Origin: an uncultured Actinomycetes bacterium
GTDB taxonomy: Bacteria > Actinomycetota > Acidimicrobiia > Acidimicrobiales > RAAP-2
Assembly (NCBI GenBank): GCA_903860915.1
Contig: CAIOSJ010000025.1
Coordinates: forward strand, 248,001 to 312,000
Reading direction: 5' to 3'
Length of the DNA stretch: 64,000 bases
The position numbers and the translations under genes were made by a program. The notes under the pieces were generated by a model. The model saw only the letters and a program-made list of their open reading frames with translations. It had not been told where the DNA came from and ran no database searches. Shown here one piece after another: positions 1 through 9,661 of this stretch (positions are counted from its first letter, which is position 1; the number at the start of each line of letters is the position of its first letter).

Positions 1-543
1 ACTGGTGCATTCGAACTCATTCGTACCTTGGGCGATGCCCCGGACATCCTGTCGATACCGGTTGGAAACGCGGGAAATATCACGGCCTACTGGCGAGGTT
101 TCACACAGTGGCACTTCGAGGGTCTGGCCGCAACCTTGCCCAAGATGTGGGGTTTCCAGGCGGCGGGGGCCGCGCCCATTGTTCTCGGCCACCGCGTGGA
201 TGAGCCCGAGACCATCGCCACCGCAATTCGAATTGGTAATCCCGCGAGTTGGGTTCCCGCCCTGGAAGCAGTTGACGAGTCGCACGGCGCGATTCGAGCG
301 GTGACCGACGCGGAACTACTCGACGCCTACAAGTTCTTGGCTAAAAACGAGTCGGTTTTCTGCGAGCCCGCCTCGGCGGCGTCCGTGGCGGGACTCATAA
401 AATATGGTGTGCCCAAGGGCTCGCGAGTCGTGTGCGTACTGACGGGTAATGGCCTGAAGGACCCCGATACGGCCGTTTCGACCACCGCGACGCCGACTGT
501 TGTGGATGCGACTTTAGAGGCCTTGCTGGCCCGACTTAGCTAA
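1..543 (+). CDS. thrC: threonine synthase, C-terminal part (5' end outside window)
   Basis: The reading frame is open from base 1 to the TAA at 541-543, giving the last 180 residues of a PLP-dependent threonine synthase, which converts O-phosphohomoserine to threonine in the cytoplasm. Visible are the PLP-fold segment '[17 protein letters not shown]', where the GNAGN loop would bind the cofactor phosphate, and the C-terminal '[13 protein letters not shown]' and '[11 protein letters not shown]' blocks typical of actinobacterial ThrC. The PLP lysine lies upstream of the window. The usual partner thrB does not follow; rho comes next after a 149-bp gap. The ORF track begins at an internal ATG (28), which is not the gene start. 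Confidence 0.93.
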   Translation, partial: TGAFELIRTLGDAPDILSIPVGNAGNITAYWRGFTQWHFEGLAATLPKMWGFQAAGAAPIVLGHRVDEPETIATAIRIGNPASWVPALEAVDESHGAIRAVTDAELLDAYKFLAKNESVFCEPASAASVAGLIKYGVPKGSRVVCVLTGNGLKDPDTAVSTTATPTVVDATLEALLARLS

Positions 544-586
544 GTTGGCGACGAGTTGCCAGCGTCGGCTACTGTGTCTCTGTCGC

Positions 587-610
587 TTACTTCAGGCTTG
601 GCCGAAGTAA
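587..610 (+). terminator. possible hairpin after thrC
   Basis: TTACTTC (587-593) and GAAGTAA (604-610) form a perfect 7-bp stem with a 10-nt loop, 43 bp after the thrC stop. No T-run follows directly, so it could be a Rho-type or weak terminator, or part of the rho leader. Confidence 0.35.
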
Positions 611-692
611 ACAATTCTCGTTTCGCGACAACTTCTCATTAAATTTTCTCCCGCAAAATAGTACGAACTATCTAGGGGTAGGAAGGGACACC

Positions 693-2426
693 ATGACGCC
701 AGATTTCTCGGAGCAACGCAAGAACCTTGAAGGTAAAGACCCGTCCGAGCTGCGCACCATCGTCCAGAGCCTCGGAATAAAGACCTCGGGGCGTGCGGGT
801 AAAGATACTCTCATCAAACTGATTATCGGTAGTGACGCTCCCTCCGCCCCAGCTCCCGTCGTTGCTACGGCTAGCAGTCCCGCACCCAGCACGGCGAGTG
901 CACCGGGTCGTCCCGGACCCATTCGATCTCGTCGTACCGTTGAAACACCCGAGGGTGACTTTGAGTCATTCCTAAAAGAGGAGATCGCTATTTCACACTC
1001 AGACGCCACGCCCGCAGCGGCGACGAGCACAGGTCCCTCCGAGGCCGCTACATCGGAGCGCCCCGCCCGCAGCGAGCAGCCCGGCCGAAGCGAACAGGCT
1101 CCTCGCGAACCTCGACCCCCTCGTGAACCCAGGGGCGAGCAACAGCCCCGTGGCGAACGCCAGCCCCGAGATTTTGGGGATGATCGTGGCGGCGCTGGTC
1201 GCAATCGCAATCGTCGCAATCGTGGTCGTGATCGCTTCGAGCGTGGCGGCGAGCCGCAGGGCGGCGCCGAGCAGCCCTACAACGGCGAACTCATTGAGGT
1301 CGCCGGGCTCCTAGATCTGCGCGACGACGGCTACGGTTTCTTACGACTGAACGGCTACGCCACGTCACGCGATGACGTCTACGTCTCAATCTCGCAGGTT
1401 CGTCGCTACTCGCTGCGCAAGGGCGACGCCATTACTGGCGCCTATCGCCCCGCGGGCCAGAGCGAGAAGTATCCGGCGCTGCTGCGCGTAGACACGGTGC
1501 AGGGCATGGACCCGGAAGCAGCCAAAATGCGGAAGCGTTTTGAAGATCTCACTCCGCTGTTCCCGGACGAGAAATTAAAACTCGAGTCTGACCTTGTAAA
1601 AGGTGACCTCACGCCGCGTATCGTTGATCTCATCGCCCCCATCGGCAAGGGCCAGCGAGGACTCATTGTGTCGCCGCCTAAGGCTGGCAAGACCACGGTC
1701 ATGAAGCAAATTGCTCAATCGATTGAAGCCAATAATCCCGACGTGCACTTGATTGTTCTGTTAGTTGATGAACGACCAGAAGAAGTTACTGATATGCGCC
1801 GCAGCGTTCGCGGTGAAGTAGCGGCGTCGACCTTTGACCGTCCGGCCGACGAGCACACGCACCTTGCCGAACTCACCATCGAGCGCGCGAAGCGCTTGGT
1901 GGAACTCGGTCGTGACGTCGTCATCATTCTGGACGGCATCACGCGTTTAGCTCGGGCCTACAACCTCGCCCAGCCAGCCACCGGGCGCATCATGTCCGGT
2001 GGTGTGGACTCGGGTGCGCTCTATCCACCCAAGAAGTTCTTTGGAGCGGCTCGCAACATCGAAGAGGGCGGCTCTCTCACCATTCTGGCCTCGGCCCTGG
2101 TCGAGACCGGATCCAAGATGGACGAAGTCATTTTTGAAGAATTTAAGGGCACCGGCAACATGGAACTCAAGTTGGACCGCCGTTTGGCCGAGCGCCGTCT
2201 CTACCCCGCCATTGACGTCAATAGTTCCTCGACGCGCCACGAAGAATTGCTCTTTGAGCGCAGTCAACTCCCGCAGGTGTGGAAGCTCCGTCGAGTTCTT
2301 AACGGTCTCGCCTCGGAGGGCCGCGAGGCCGCCGGACTCGAACTTTTGATCGATAAGTTGAAGCAGACCCGTTCAAATGACGAGTTCCTGGCCGAAATCG
2401 GCAAAGGCCCTAACCCCACTAGCTAG
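693..2426 (+). CDS. rho: transcription termination factor Rho
   Basis: Hexameric RNA-dependent ATPase that ends transcription. Residues about 8-45 form the Rho_N helix-extension motif ('[18 protein letters not shown]'). Residues about 50-190 are a low-complexity Ala/Pro/Arg/Gly insert, with many REPR/GRNRNRR-type repeats in its second half, as in other high-GC actinobacteria. An S1-like RNA-binding fold follows ('[15 protein letters not shown]'), then the RecA-like ATPase with Walker A 'SPPKAGKTT' and '[11 protein letters not shown]'. At 577 residues it exceeds the 419 of E. coli Rho because of the insert. The ATG at 693 has GGAAGG upstream. The 149-bp leader would be the place for autoregulation, which is known for rho in other bacteria, but I see no defined attenuator. 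Confidence 0.98.
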   Translation: MTPDFSEQRKNLEGKDPSELRTIVQSLGIKTSGRAGKDTLIKLIIGSDAPSAPAPVVATASSPAPSTASAPGRPGPIRSRRTVETPEGDFESFLKEEIAISHSDATPAAATSTGPSEAATSERPARSEQPGRSEQAPREPRPPREPRGEQQPRGERQPRDFGDDRGGAGRNRNRRNRGRDRFERGGEPQGGAEQPYNGELIEVAGLLDLRDDGYGFLRLNGYATSRDDVYVSISQVRRYSLRKGDAITGAYRPAGQSEKYPALLRVDTVQGMDPEAAKMRKRFEDLTPLFPDEKLKLESDLVKGDLTPRIVDLIAPIGKGQRGLIVSPPKAGKTTVMKQIAQSIEANNPDVHLIVLLVDERPEEVTDMRRSVRGEVAASTFDRPADEHTHLAELTIERAKRLVELGRDVVIILDGITRLARAYNLAQPATGRIMSGGVDSGALYPPKKFFGAARNIEEGGSLTILASALVETGSKMDEVIFEEFKGTGNMELKLDRRLAERRLYPAIDVNSSSTRHEELLFERSQLPQVWKLRRVLNGLASEGREAAGLELLIDKLKQTRSNDEFLAEIGKGPNPTS

Positions 2427-2464
2427 CTTTCGGCTAGAATCTACCTTCGCACCAAGGAGCACCC

Positions 2465-2689
2465 ATGAAGCCAGACATTCACCCCAACTACGGACCAGCC
2501 ACGGTTACTTGCTCATGCGGCAACACGTTCGAAACGCAGTCGACCAAGGCGAAGTTGGTCATTGAACTTTGCAACGAGTGCCACCCCTTCTTTACCGGTA
2601 AGCAGAAGCTGGTGGACACCGGAGGTCGCGTCGAGCGTTTCCAGCGTCGCTACGCACAAAAGACCAAGACGCGCACCCCGAGGGCGTAA
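2465..2689 (+). CDS. rpmE: 50S ribosomal protein L31, zinc-ribbon form
   Basis: Structural protein of the large ribosomal subunit, 74 residues. The cysteine pairs 'CSC' near residue 17 and 'CNEC' near residue 38 mark the zinc-binding (C+) form, as opposed to the Cys-free form used under zinc starvation. The start at 2465 has AAGGAG seven bases upstream. It lies 38 bp after rho and 21 bp before prfA, the usual actinobacterial order, so it is probably co-transcribed with them. Confidence 0.97.
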   Translation: MKPDIHPNYGPATVTCSCGNTFETQSTKAKLVIELCNECHPFFTGKQKLVDTGGRVERFQRRYAQKTKTRTPRA

Positions 2690-2710
2690 GCCTTCAACAG
2701 CGCTTAGTTC

Positions 2711-3790
2711 GTGCGGTCCCTCGACGACACCCTGACGTCACTCGCCGACGAGTTAGTAGTTGTCGAGGCGTCACTTTCTGAATCAGACGTAGCGAACGAC
2801 CTCACACGTCTGCGTGACCTTTCTCGCCGCCACAAAGAACTGACCGAAATTGTTGTCGGGTGGCGTCAGTTGCAAGCCGCTCGTGAGGATCTAGCCACGG
2901 CTCGCGAGATGTTTAACGAGTCGACTGGTGCCGATCGAGAGCTCTGGCGAGAAGAAGCCAATACCGCCGAAGCGAGTGCGGAGTCCCTCGAGGCGATGTT
3001 GGTGGAACTCTTGTTACCGCGTGACCCCAACGATGGTCGCAACGTAATTATTGAAATTCGTGGTGCCGAAGGTGGCGAGGAGGCGAATCTCTTCGCCGGC
3101 GATCTGGCCGAAATGTACCGTCGCTACGCGGCAGTACGGAGTTGGAAACTCGAAGTCGTCGAGTTGCGAGAGAGTGAGCAGGGTGGGCTCGACGAGGCCA
3201 CCTTCCTGATCAAGGGTGAAGACGCCTGGAGCCGCTTGGAGCACGAGGCGGGTGTTCACCGAGTGCAGCGTGTTCCGGTTACCGAGGCCAAGGGTCGCGT
3301 ACACACGTCGTCAGCCACCGTTTCCGTCCTGCCCGAGGCGGCCGAGGTCGATGTCGCCATCGAACCTAATGAAATCAAGATTGATGTCTACCGCTCCTCT
3401 GGTCCCGGGGGCCAGAGTGTCAATACGACGGACTCGGCGGTGCGTATTACCCACCTACCAACCGGCATCGTGGTCTCCATGCAGGACGAAAAGAGCCAAA
3501 TCCAGAACCGGGCCAAAGCCATGATTGTTCTACGCTCTCGCTTGCTCAAGGCCGCCCAAGACGCTCAGGCTGCTGAACTGGGGGATCTCAAGCGATCCCA
3601 ACTAGGCGGCGGCGGTCGCAGTGAGAAAATTCGAACCTACAACTTCAAAGAAAATCGCGTCACGGACCATCGCATCAATTTGACTCTGTACTCCCTGGAG
3701 CAAACGCTGGCCGGTGACGTTGACCCCTTCGTCGACGCTTTGCTCGCTGAGAAGCGGGCCCAACAATTGGCCGAGAGTGACGGACGTTAG
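2711..3790 (+). CDS. prfA: peptide chain release factor 1
   Basis: Class I release factor that reads UAA and UAG and triggers peptidyl-tRNA hydrolysis. The 359-residue length is standard. The catalytic loop appears as 'SSGPGGQSVN' near residue 230, and the 'IEIRGAEGGEEANLF' block near residue 110 is typical of the family. The GGQ glutamine is the target of PrmC, which is encoded by the next, overlapping gene. The start codon is GTG at 2711. The anticodon-like tripeptide region, around 'VHRVQRVPVTEAKGRVHTS', is intact. Confidence 0.97.
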   Translation: MRSLDDTLTSLADELVVVEASLSESDVANDLTRLRDLSRRHKELTEIVVGWRQLQAAREDLATAREMFNESTGADRELWREEANTAEASAESLEAMLVELLLPRDPNDGRNVIIEIRGAEGGEEANLFAGDLAEMYRRYAAVRSWKLEVVELRESEQGGLDEATFLIKGEDAWSRLEHEAGVHRVQRVPVTEAKGRVHTSSATVSVLPEAAEVDVAIEPNEIKIDVYRSSGPGGQSVNTTDSAVRITHLPTGIVVSMQDEKSQIQNRAKAMIVLRSRLLKAAQDAQAAELGDLKRSQLGGGGRSEKIRTYNFKENRVTDHRINLTLYSLEQTLAGDVDPFVDALLAEKRAQQLAESDGR

Positions 3791-4613
3791 GTCGACGCTC
3801 ACTACGCAGTTGGTCGAACGGGGTCTTGAACGTCGTGAGGCCAACTGGTTGATTGACGAGTTCGCGCCCGGACTCGATCCCGATTTTTTCCCGGTTCTCG
3901 ACGGGGCCGTGGTGCGACGATTGGCCGGTGAGCCCCTGCAGTACATCATTGGCCACTGGCCCTTTCGCTCACTGGACCTCGACGTGGATCCTCGGGTGCT
4001 CATCCCTCGACCCGAAACGGAAGAGTTGGTCGCGCACGCGTTGCTAGCCCTCTCTCGCACCAATGACGTGAGCCCGCTGATTGGCGACCTCGGATGTGGT
4101 TCGGGAGCCATTGGACTCGCTCTCCTCGTCGAATTAGCCGAACGAGGAGTGGCGGCCACGCTCGTTGGCGTGGACGAATCACAGGACGCTCTCGCGGTCG
4201 CCAAGCGCAACGCCCTCAAGCACGCGCTCAGCGCGGCCTCCTTCGTGCAATCCTCGTGGCTGAGTCAGGTGGATGAATCCCTGCGTGGTCGTTTCTCGCT
4301 CATCGTGGCTAACCCGCCCTACGTGGGGAGTGAAGAGTACCGGGAGCTCGATCCAGTACTGCGCTACGAACCTCGAGGTGCACTCGTGGCCGAAGACGCT
4401 CACGACACCCCCGGGCTCGCCGACCTGGTTGAAATCATCTCCACCGCGCGCGCCTGGCTACGCCCGGGGGCCTATTTACTCTGCGAGCACGGCTATCAGC
4501 AGGGAGACGCGACGCGGGCCTGCGCTCTGGCGGCGGGTTTTCTTGAGGTGGAGACCGTGGCGGACATGGCGGGCCACCCTCGTTTTCTCGTGGCTCGGAA
4601 CCCTGCGTGCTGA
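3777..4613 (+). CDS. prmC: release factor glutamine N5-methyltransferase
   Basis: SAM-dependent enzyme that methylates the GGQ glutamine of release factors. The Rossmann SAM site is 'GDLGCGSGAIGLAL' and the catalytic 'NPPY' motif sits in 'IVANPPYVG'. The ORF track extends to 3714, deep inside prfA. I prefer the GTG at 3777, which gives 278 residues (family length about 277), an N-terminal helix domain starting 'TDVRSTLTTQLVERG', and a 14-bp overlap with prfA. The overlap suggests translational coupling of enzyme and substrate. Confidence 0.95.
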   Translation: MTDVRSTLTTQLVERGLERREANWLIDEFAPGLDPDFFPVLDGAVVRRLAGEPLQYIIGHWPFRSLDLDVDPRVLIPRPETEELVAHALLALSRTNDVSPLIGDLGCGSGAIGLALLVELAERGVAATLVGVDESQDALAVAKRNALKHALSAASFVQSSWLSQVDESLRGRFSLIVANPPYVGSEEYRELDPVLRYEPRGALVAEDAHDTPGLADLVEIISTARAWLRPGAYLLCEHGYQQGDATRACALAAGFLEVETVADMAGHPRFLVARNPAC

Positions 4614-5212
4614 GAATGTTTTCCCCCGAGGAAAGCAACGGCGTGGTGGCGGCGTTAACGGCGGGAATGGTCGTGGCTCTGCCCACCGACACCGTCTACG
4701 GTGTCGGGGCCCTCGTCGCCATCCCCTCCGCGGTCCGACAGCTCTTCACCCTGAAGCGTCGCCCCGAGACGGTAGCGCTGCCCGTATTGGTGGCCGATAT
4801 TGCCGACGTGCGTCGTTTGGCGATGTCGCTTTCTGAGCGAGAAATTCGAATGATGGAAGCCCTCTGGCCGGGACCACTGACGATGGTGATTTCGACATCG
4901 AACGCACTCGCGAGCATTGTCGGCGGCGTGGACGAGGTTGGTTTTCGCATTCCTAATTCGCCCGCCCTTCGAGAACTTCTGCGGCGAACTGGTCCGGTCG
5001 CCATGACGAGTGCCAACGAACACGGTGAAGCACCTTGCAACACTGCCGAACAGGTGGCGGCCGTCTTCGCGGGTCGTCAGGAACTACGTGGCGTGTGGAA
5101 CCGTGGTGAACGTCGGGGCGAGGTGTCGACGGTGCTGCGCGTGACGGACGATGGTGTTGAGATATTGCGCGAAGGTGCCCTCTCGCGCGAAACGGTGCTG
5201 AGCGTCCTCTAG
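4607..5212 (+). CDS. tsaC: L-threonylcarbamoyladenylate synthase (Sua5/YrdC/YwlC family)
   Basis: Makes threonylcarbamoyl-AMP from threonine, bicarbonate and ATP, the first step of the t6A37 modification of ANN-decoding tRNAs. The YrdC fold is seen in 'VVALPTDTVYGVGA' and 'RPETVALPVLV', and the end of the domain in 'GPVAMTSANEHGEAPC'. At 201 residues it is the single-domain form without the C-terminal Sua5 domain. The GTG start overlaps the prmC end by 7 bp; ATG 4616 is a possible alternative start. The stop overlaps the convergent thiolase-like gene by 4 bp. Confidence 0.93.
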   Translation: MLRMFSPEESNGVVAALTAGMVVALPTDTVYGVGALVAIPSAVRQLFTLKRRPETVALPVLVADIADVRRLAMSLSEREIRMMEALWPGPLTMVISTSNALASIVGGVDEVGFRIPNSPALRELLRRTGPVAMTSANEHGEAPCNTAEQVAAVFAGRQELRGVWNRGERRGEVSTVLRVTDDGVEILREGALSRETVLSVL

Positions 5213-6699
5213 GCGACGAGAATGCCGTCCGCAATTGTGCAGGCGGTTCCGGCGCGTTCCGCGCCGAGAAAACTCTCCATCAGGTCGGGCGCAGTGCTCT
5301 TAGCCCACACGCGTGCGCCGTCCGCCCAGCGAGCCGCCACGACGACGCGATCGGGAGAACCGTCGCGACCGTGAATCACGGTAAAGGTTTCAACCGTCGC
5401 GGTTCCGTCCTCTTGGCGAATCGAGGTGACCGGCAGGGCGTCGACCTCCGACTGGACACTCCGTGACTGAAAGGGGGTCGTCGGCGGGGTGGCCGAGTAG
5501 GTGCCCCAGGCGTGCTTGGTAGAGAACCAGCCCAACCCGGTGACCAGCCCGGCGTCACTCGGGGCCTCACGCAGCCGATCGACCATGGTGGCGATGGAGT
5601 GGGTGACGTAGTTGTTACCGGGTCCGCCGCCAAAGGTCAGACCGCCGGTGAGGGTCAGGGGACGCGTGGGGTCAATGGGGTTGAGACCTAAAACATCGGC
5701 GGCCGTTTGCACGACGGTCGGAAAACAACTGTAGATATCAATCTGCTGAAGTTCATCGACGTGGGCACCAAAGTCGCGCAGTGCACGCCAGATAGCGCTC
5801 ATCGCCGGCGAGGCGTCGAGCTCAGGTCGTTCGGAAATAAACCAGTGGTCGTTCGCCTCGGCACCGGCGAGCGGGAAGACCATGCGGTCGCTCTCCACAC
5901 CCAAACTGACGGCATGTTCGTAACTCGTGATGATGTAGGCCGCTCCCATGTCAACGGGCATGTTGGCGACCAGAAGTTTGGTGTACGGCGAGGCAATCAT
6001 TCGATTGCTCGCGCTCGGTGTCGTGATCTCCTCGGCCGATGGGGGAGTGGTAATCCAGGCGTAGGGGTTGGCGGCGGCGACCTGGGCGAATTGTGCCCAG
6101 AGAGTACCGATGCGTTCGGTTTGCTCGCTCAGCGTCCAACCCAGACGAGCGCGTCGGGCGTTTTCGAAGAGGGGATAGACGTCGATAGGGGACGTCAATC
6201 CGTTGGTGTACTCCTCCACGGTGAAAGGAATGCGGTCCTCCTCCACGAGCGGAGGCGCTACGACGTCCTCACTTTGTTTGAACCAATTGGTGGGCACGCC
6301 TTCACGTCGAGCGAGGGAACTGGCGTGCATGGCCTCGGAACCCACCACCGCGACGGCTCGAATTTCCCCGGCCTGAATGCGCCGTGCACTTTCGTGGACA
6401 AGTTTTTGCGCGAGGTTGCCACCCGTGGGGGTGAGTCGCGTGCGTTGAGGCGAAATGCCAAGTTCAGCGGCTACGAGTAGCGCGGGGTCGGCGGTGTGCC
6501 AGGTGAAGGAACCGATGGCAACGAGTTCGTCGAGGTGGTGAACGATATCCGACCCACTATCGGCGCCGGCCCGCCGGAGGGCTTCGACCATGAGGCCGAG
6601 CGGCGTCGGTCGTTCGACGTATATGGCGGTGGGCGTGGGCCGATCAGTGATCTGCCCGACGCCCACAATAACGGGGGTCTGGGGGTCAATAGTCACCAT
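5209..6699 (-). CDS. thiolase-fold protein (annotated type: acetyl-CoA acetyltransferase), probably not a classical thiolase
   Basis: 496 residues starting at ATG 6699 (the track uses TTG 6702). The N-terminus 'PVIVGVGQITDRPTP' and the later 'DIYSCFPTVVQTAADVLGL' and 'GGLTFGGGPGNNYVTH' fit the thiolase superfamily. Where thiolases carry the acyl-accepting Cys (CASG block) this protein reads 'LTPTGGNLAQ', and no C-terminal CxG active-site block is visible. It has an extra C-terminal domain of about 90 residues. The neighbours are unrelated housekeeping genes on the other strand. It could act as an acyl-CoA binding or lipid-transfer protein, or as an enzyme with other chemistry; the true reaction is unknown. 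Confidence 0.8.
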   Translation of the reverse strand: MVTIDPQTPVIVGVGQITDRPTPTAIYVERPTPLGLMVEALRRAGADSGSDIVHHLDELVAIGSFTWHTADPALLVAAELGISPQRTRLTPTGGNLAQKLVHESARRIQAGEIRAVAVVGSEAMHASSLARREGVPTNWFKQSEDVVAPPLVEEDRIPFTVEEYTNGLTSPIDVYPLFENARRARLGWTLSEQTERIGTLWAQFAQVAAANPYAWITTPPSAEEITTPSASNRMIASPYTKLLVANMPVDMGAAYIITSYEHAVSLGVESDRMVFPLAGAEANDHWFISERPELDASPAMSAIWRALRDFGAHVDELQQIDIYSCFPTVVQTAADVLGLNPIDPTRPLTLTGGLTFGGGPGNNYVTHSIATMVDRLREAPSDAGLVTGLGWFSTKHAWGTYSATPPTTPFQSRSVQSEVDALPVTSIRQEDGTATVETFTVIHGRDGSPDRVVVAARWADGARVWAKSTAPDLMESFLGAERAGTACTIADGILVA

Positions 6700-6752
6700 C
6701 AAAGTATGCCTTCTCGAGCGACAGACTTGAATCCGGCGGGTAGGGTAACAAG

Positions 6753-7202
6753 GTGCGAATAGCCGTGGGATCAGATCACGCCGGATACGACCTCAAGAGC
6801 GTGGTCGTTGAAAGCCTCACGGAACTCGGTCACGAAGTAACCGACCTCGGCACGAGTAACGCCACCGACTCTGTCGATTATCCGGACTTTGGCGCCGCCG
6901 TGGGTCGAGCCGTGGCGAATGGCGACGTGGACATGGGCGTGGCTATCTGTGGCTCGGGTATAGGTATTTCTATTGCTGCAAATAAAATTCCGGGCGTTCG
7001 CGCGGCCCTGGTACACGACGTCACCTCGGCTCGGCTCTCGCGGGAACACAACCACGCCAATGTTTTATGCCTCGGGTCACGACTCACCGGAACGCAAGTC
7101 GCCCTCGACTGTCTCGCGGCGTGGTTGGATGCCACGCTAGGTGAGGGTCGCCACGTGGGCAGAATCGAAAAACTCCACCAACTCGATGAGTTGAGTGGAT
7201 AA
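6753..7202 (+). CDS. rpiB: ribose-5-phosphate isomerase B
   Basis: Interconverts ribose-5-phosphate and ribulose-5-phosphate in the pentose phosphate pathway. The 149-residue RpiB/LacAB fold is clear: 'MRIAVGSDHAGYDLK' at the N-terminus, 'VAICGSGIGISIAANK' as the phosphate-binding and active-site loop near residue 70, and 'SREHNHANVLCLGSR' further on. The catalytic Cys of this branch is probably the one in 'ICGSG'. GTG start; 53 bp separate it from the divergent thiolase-like gene, so the gap carries promoters for both. glyA follows after 17 bp. Confidence 0.95.
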   Translation: MRIAVGSDHAGYDLKSVVVESLTELGHEVTDLGTSNATDSVDYPDFGAAVGRAVANGDVDMGVAICGSGIGISIAANKIPGVRAALVHDVTSARLSREHNHANVLCLGSRLTGTQVALDCLAAWLDATLGEGRHVGRIEKLHQLDELSG

Positions 7203-7219
7203 AGAAAGGGAAAAACACT

Positions 7220-8512
7220 GTGGGATCCTCCCCCTTCGACGCCTACATAACGGCTGACAGCGAAATTACCGACCTGTTGAGTCGGGAGTGGCATCGTCAG
7301 ACCTCCACTCTGCAGTTGATTGCGAGTGAGAACTTCACGTCACCGGCGGTCATGGCCGCAACTGGTTCCATCCTGACCAACAAGTATGCCGAGGGCTACC
7401 CCGGGCGTCGCTACTACGGCGGGAACCAGATTGTCGACGAAATTGAAGACCTGGCTCGACGTCGTTTGACGGCACTCTTCGGTGCCGACCACGCCAACGT
7501 CCAGCCCCACAGTGGGGCTAACGCGAACGTGGCGGTGTACCAAGCGCTACTGGAGCCCGGTGACACTGTTCTCGCCATGCGTCTGGATCAAGGTGGCCAC
7601 CTCACGCACGGTTCACCCGCCTCGATGACGTCGAAAATTTGGCGATTTGTTTCCTACGGTGTCACGCCGCGTAGCGATGACCCGTCGATCATTGGCGAAA
7701 TTATCGACGTAGACAATTTGCGCGCCCTCGCTCACGCGGAACGCCCGAAACTCATCGTGGCTGGGGCCACCTCCTACTCACGCCAGATCAGCCCGGAGAT
7801 TTTCCGAGAGATAGCCGACGAAGTGGGCGCCCTCTTGATGTTCGACGCTGCTCACCCGGCGGGACTTATCGCTGGTGGCAGTCATCCCAATCCCGTGCCC
7901 TACGCGGACGCCGTCACCTTTACGACGCACAAGACCCTGCGCGGACCTCGTGGCGGCGCAATTCTTTGCCGGGAAGAGCACGCGAAGAAAATTGATAGTG
8001 CCGTGTTCCCTGGTCAGCAGGGTGGACCGCTCGAACATTCCATCGCGGGCAAGGCGGTGGCCTTCAAGGAGGCGAGTAGTCCCGCCTTTGGCGACTATAC
8101 CGACCGGGTTGTCGCGAACGCACGGGTCTTCGCGGCGGCCTTGGGCCAGCAGGGTTTCCGCATTGTCTCAGGCGGAACGGACAACCATCAGGTCATTGTT
8201 GATCTTCGGGAATTTGACGCTGAACTCACCGGAAAAGTTGCTCAGGAAGTTCTCGATGTTGCGGGTATTACGACGAACCGGAATCAGATCCCCGATGATC
8301 CTCGTAGCCCCTTCATCACCTCGGGACTTCGACTGGGAACGCCAGCGCAGACCACGGCCGGTATGGGAGCGAGTGAATTCCAGACAATCGCCGAGTTGAT
8401 GAGCCGAGCCCTACGCGGGCGCGCGGACGAGTCGGCGCTGGCCAGCGTGCGCGATGAGGTGGCCGAAATCTGTGGAGCATTCAATCCCTACGCCACGTTC
8501 ACGACCCACTAA
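7220..8512 (+). CDS. glyA: serine hydroxymethyltransferase
   Basis: PLP enzyme that converts serine plus tetrahydrofolate to glycine plus methylene-THF, the main source of one-carbon units. Seen are 'LIASENFTSPAVMAATGS' near residue 35, the substrate loop 'NKYAEGYPGRRYYGG', and the PLP-lysine block 'TTHKTLRGPRGG'. The 430-residue length is normal. The GTG start at 7220 is preceded by AAAGAAAGGG. It follows rpiB by 17 bp and precedes the wecA-like gene by 3 bp, so all three probably share one transcript. Confidence 0.97.
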   Translation: MGSSPFDAYITADSEITDLLSREWHRQTSTLQLIASENFTSPAVMAATGSILTNKYAEGYPGRRYYGGNQIVDEIEDLARRRLTALFGADHANVQPHSGANANVAVYQALLEPGDTVLAMRLDQGGHLTHGSPASMTSKIWRFVSYGVTPRSDDPSIIGEIIDVDNLRALAHAERPKLIVAGATSYSRQISPEIFREIADEVGALLMFDAAHPAGLIAGGSHPNPVPYADAVTFTTHKTLRGPRGGAILCREEHAKKIDSAVFPGQQGGPLEHSIAGKAVAFKEASSPAFGDYTDRVVANARVFAAALGQQGFRIVSGGTDNHQVIVDLREFDAELTGKVAQEVLDVAGITTNRNQIPDDPRSPFITSGLRLGTPAQTTAGMGASEFQTIAELMSRALRGRADESALASVRDEVAEICGAFNPYATFTTH

Positions 8513-8515
8513 AAC

Positions 8516-9661
8516 ATGAGCATTGCTGCGCCCTACGTCGTCATATTGCTCGTAGCGATATTTACGACAATTCTGGCGAATCGAGCGGCGCGACTTATTG
8601 CACTGCGGGTCGGCTACACCGCACAACCCGACTTTCGAAAGGTCCACCAACGAGTAACTCCCTACGGTGGTGGGGCGGCGATGTTCGTCGGACTCTGCGT
8701 GGCCGCTACGGCGGCGACCCTCCTCAACCCCTTACGCACGGTCATCTCTTCTTCGAACGAAGTATTCGGAGTCGTGCTCGCGGCGGGGCTTATCTTCATG
8801 GTTGGTCTCGTCGACGACTTTCGTGAAATGTCACCGCCCGCCAAGGTTGCCGGACAGGTGCTCGCGGCGACCATTCTGTATTTTTCTGGCTGCACGATGT
8901 ACCAGCTGAAATTACCCTTGGCCGGTTTTATTGTGCTCGGACCGTCGATGCTCCCACTGATCACGGCCATCTGGGTCTTTGCGCTCACGAACGCCATCAA
9001 CCTCATTGACGGCCTCGACGGTCTGGCGGGCGGGATTGTGGCCATTGCTTCGGGCACACTTTGCATCTACGGGCTTCGACTGGAAGAGTTGGGCCTGCTA
9101 CCGATGAGCAATGTGGGACCGCTTATTGCGGCCATCACCTGCGGTATTTGTCTGGGTTTTCTCCCCGACAACGTCCACCCGGCGAAACTCTTTATGGGCG
9201 ACGCTGGAGCGCTGATGCTGGGGCTACTGATGAGCGCATCGACCATGGTGATCGGGGGGAGGACGCCGCCCACCAGCGGCGTGACCTTCTTCTTCTTTGC
9301 GCCACTGCTCATCCCAGTCTTCATCCTCGGTGTCCCCCTGACCGACGCCGTATTGGCCTTTATTCGACGAACCGCCTCGGGCCAAAGTTTTCAGACGGCG
9401 GACAAGAACCACATCCACCACCGACTAATGCGCCTCGGTCATGGTCACCGTCGCACGGTGGCGATTCTGTGGCTCTGGTCAGCTCTCCTGAGCGCATTTG
9501 TCCTCGTCCCGCTATTTTTCCCAAAGATCAACGTCTTCATCCCGGTCGGCGTGGCGGGACTGGCGATGGCCCTCTACACCTGGTTTCACCCGGGTCTGCG
9601 CAGTGCCCCCGAACCGGAACTTGAGGATATTTCGCTCGTAGCCCACGACGCTCATGAGTGA
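8516..9661 (+). CDS. wecA: undecaprenyl-phosphate N-acetylhexosamine-1-phosphate transferase (WecA/TagO/MraY superfamily)
   Basis: Polytopic membrane enzyme that moves a sugar-1-phosphate from UDP-sugar to a polyprenyl phosphate, starting cell-wall polymer or arabinogalactan-linker type synthesis. The family signatures are all present: 'VGLVDDFREMSPPAKVAGQ', 'NAINLIDGLDGLAGG', 'FMGDAGALMLG', and the His-rich cytoplasmic loop 'NHIHHRLMRLGHGHRR' that helps bind the UDP-sugar. About ten hydrophobic segments in 381 residues. In many actinobacteria this gene sits just before the atp operon, as here, overlapping the next small gene by 8 bp. Sugar specificity (GlcNAc or other) cannot be read from sequence. 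Confidence 0.9.
   Translation: MSIAAPYVVILLVAIFTTILANRAARLIALRVGYTAQPDFRKVHQRVTPYGGGAAMFVGLCVAATAATLLNPLRTVISSSNEVFGVVLAAGLIFMVGLVDDFREMSPPAKVAGQVLAATILYFSGCTMYQLKLPLAGFIVLGPSMLPLITAIWVFALTNAINLIDGLDGLAGGIVAIASGTLCIYGLRLEELGLLPMSNVGPLIAAITCGICLGFLPDNVHPAKLFMGDAGALMLGLLMSASTMVIGGRTPPTSGVTFFFFAPLLIPVFILGVPLTDAVLAFIRRTASGQSFQTADKNHIHHRLMRLGHGHRRTVAILWLWSALLSAFVLVPLFFPKINVFIPVGVAGLAMALYTWFHPGLRSAPEPELEDISLVAHDAHE

Noticed and set aside
4273-4836. ORF of 187 codons across the prmC-tsaC junction
   Set aside because: Overlaps two clear genes in another frame and is Arg/Trp rich, as expected of a shadow.
5707-6480. 257-codon ORF opposite the thiolase-like gene
   Set aside because: Shadow frame with no recognisable motif.
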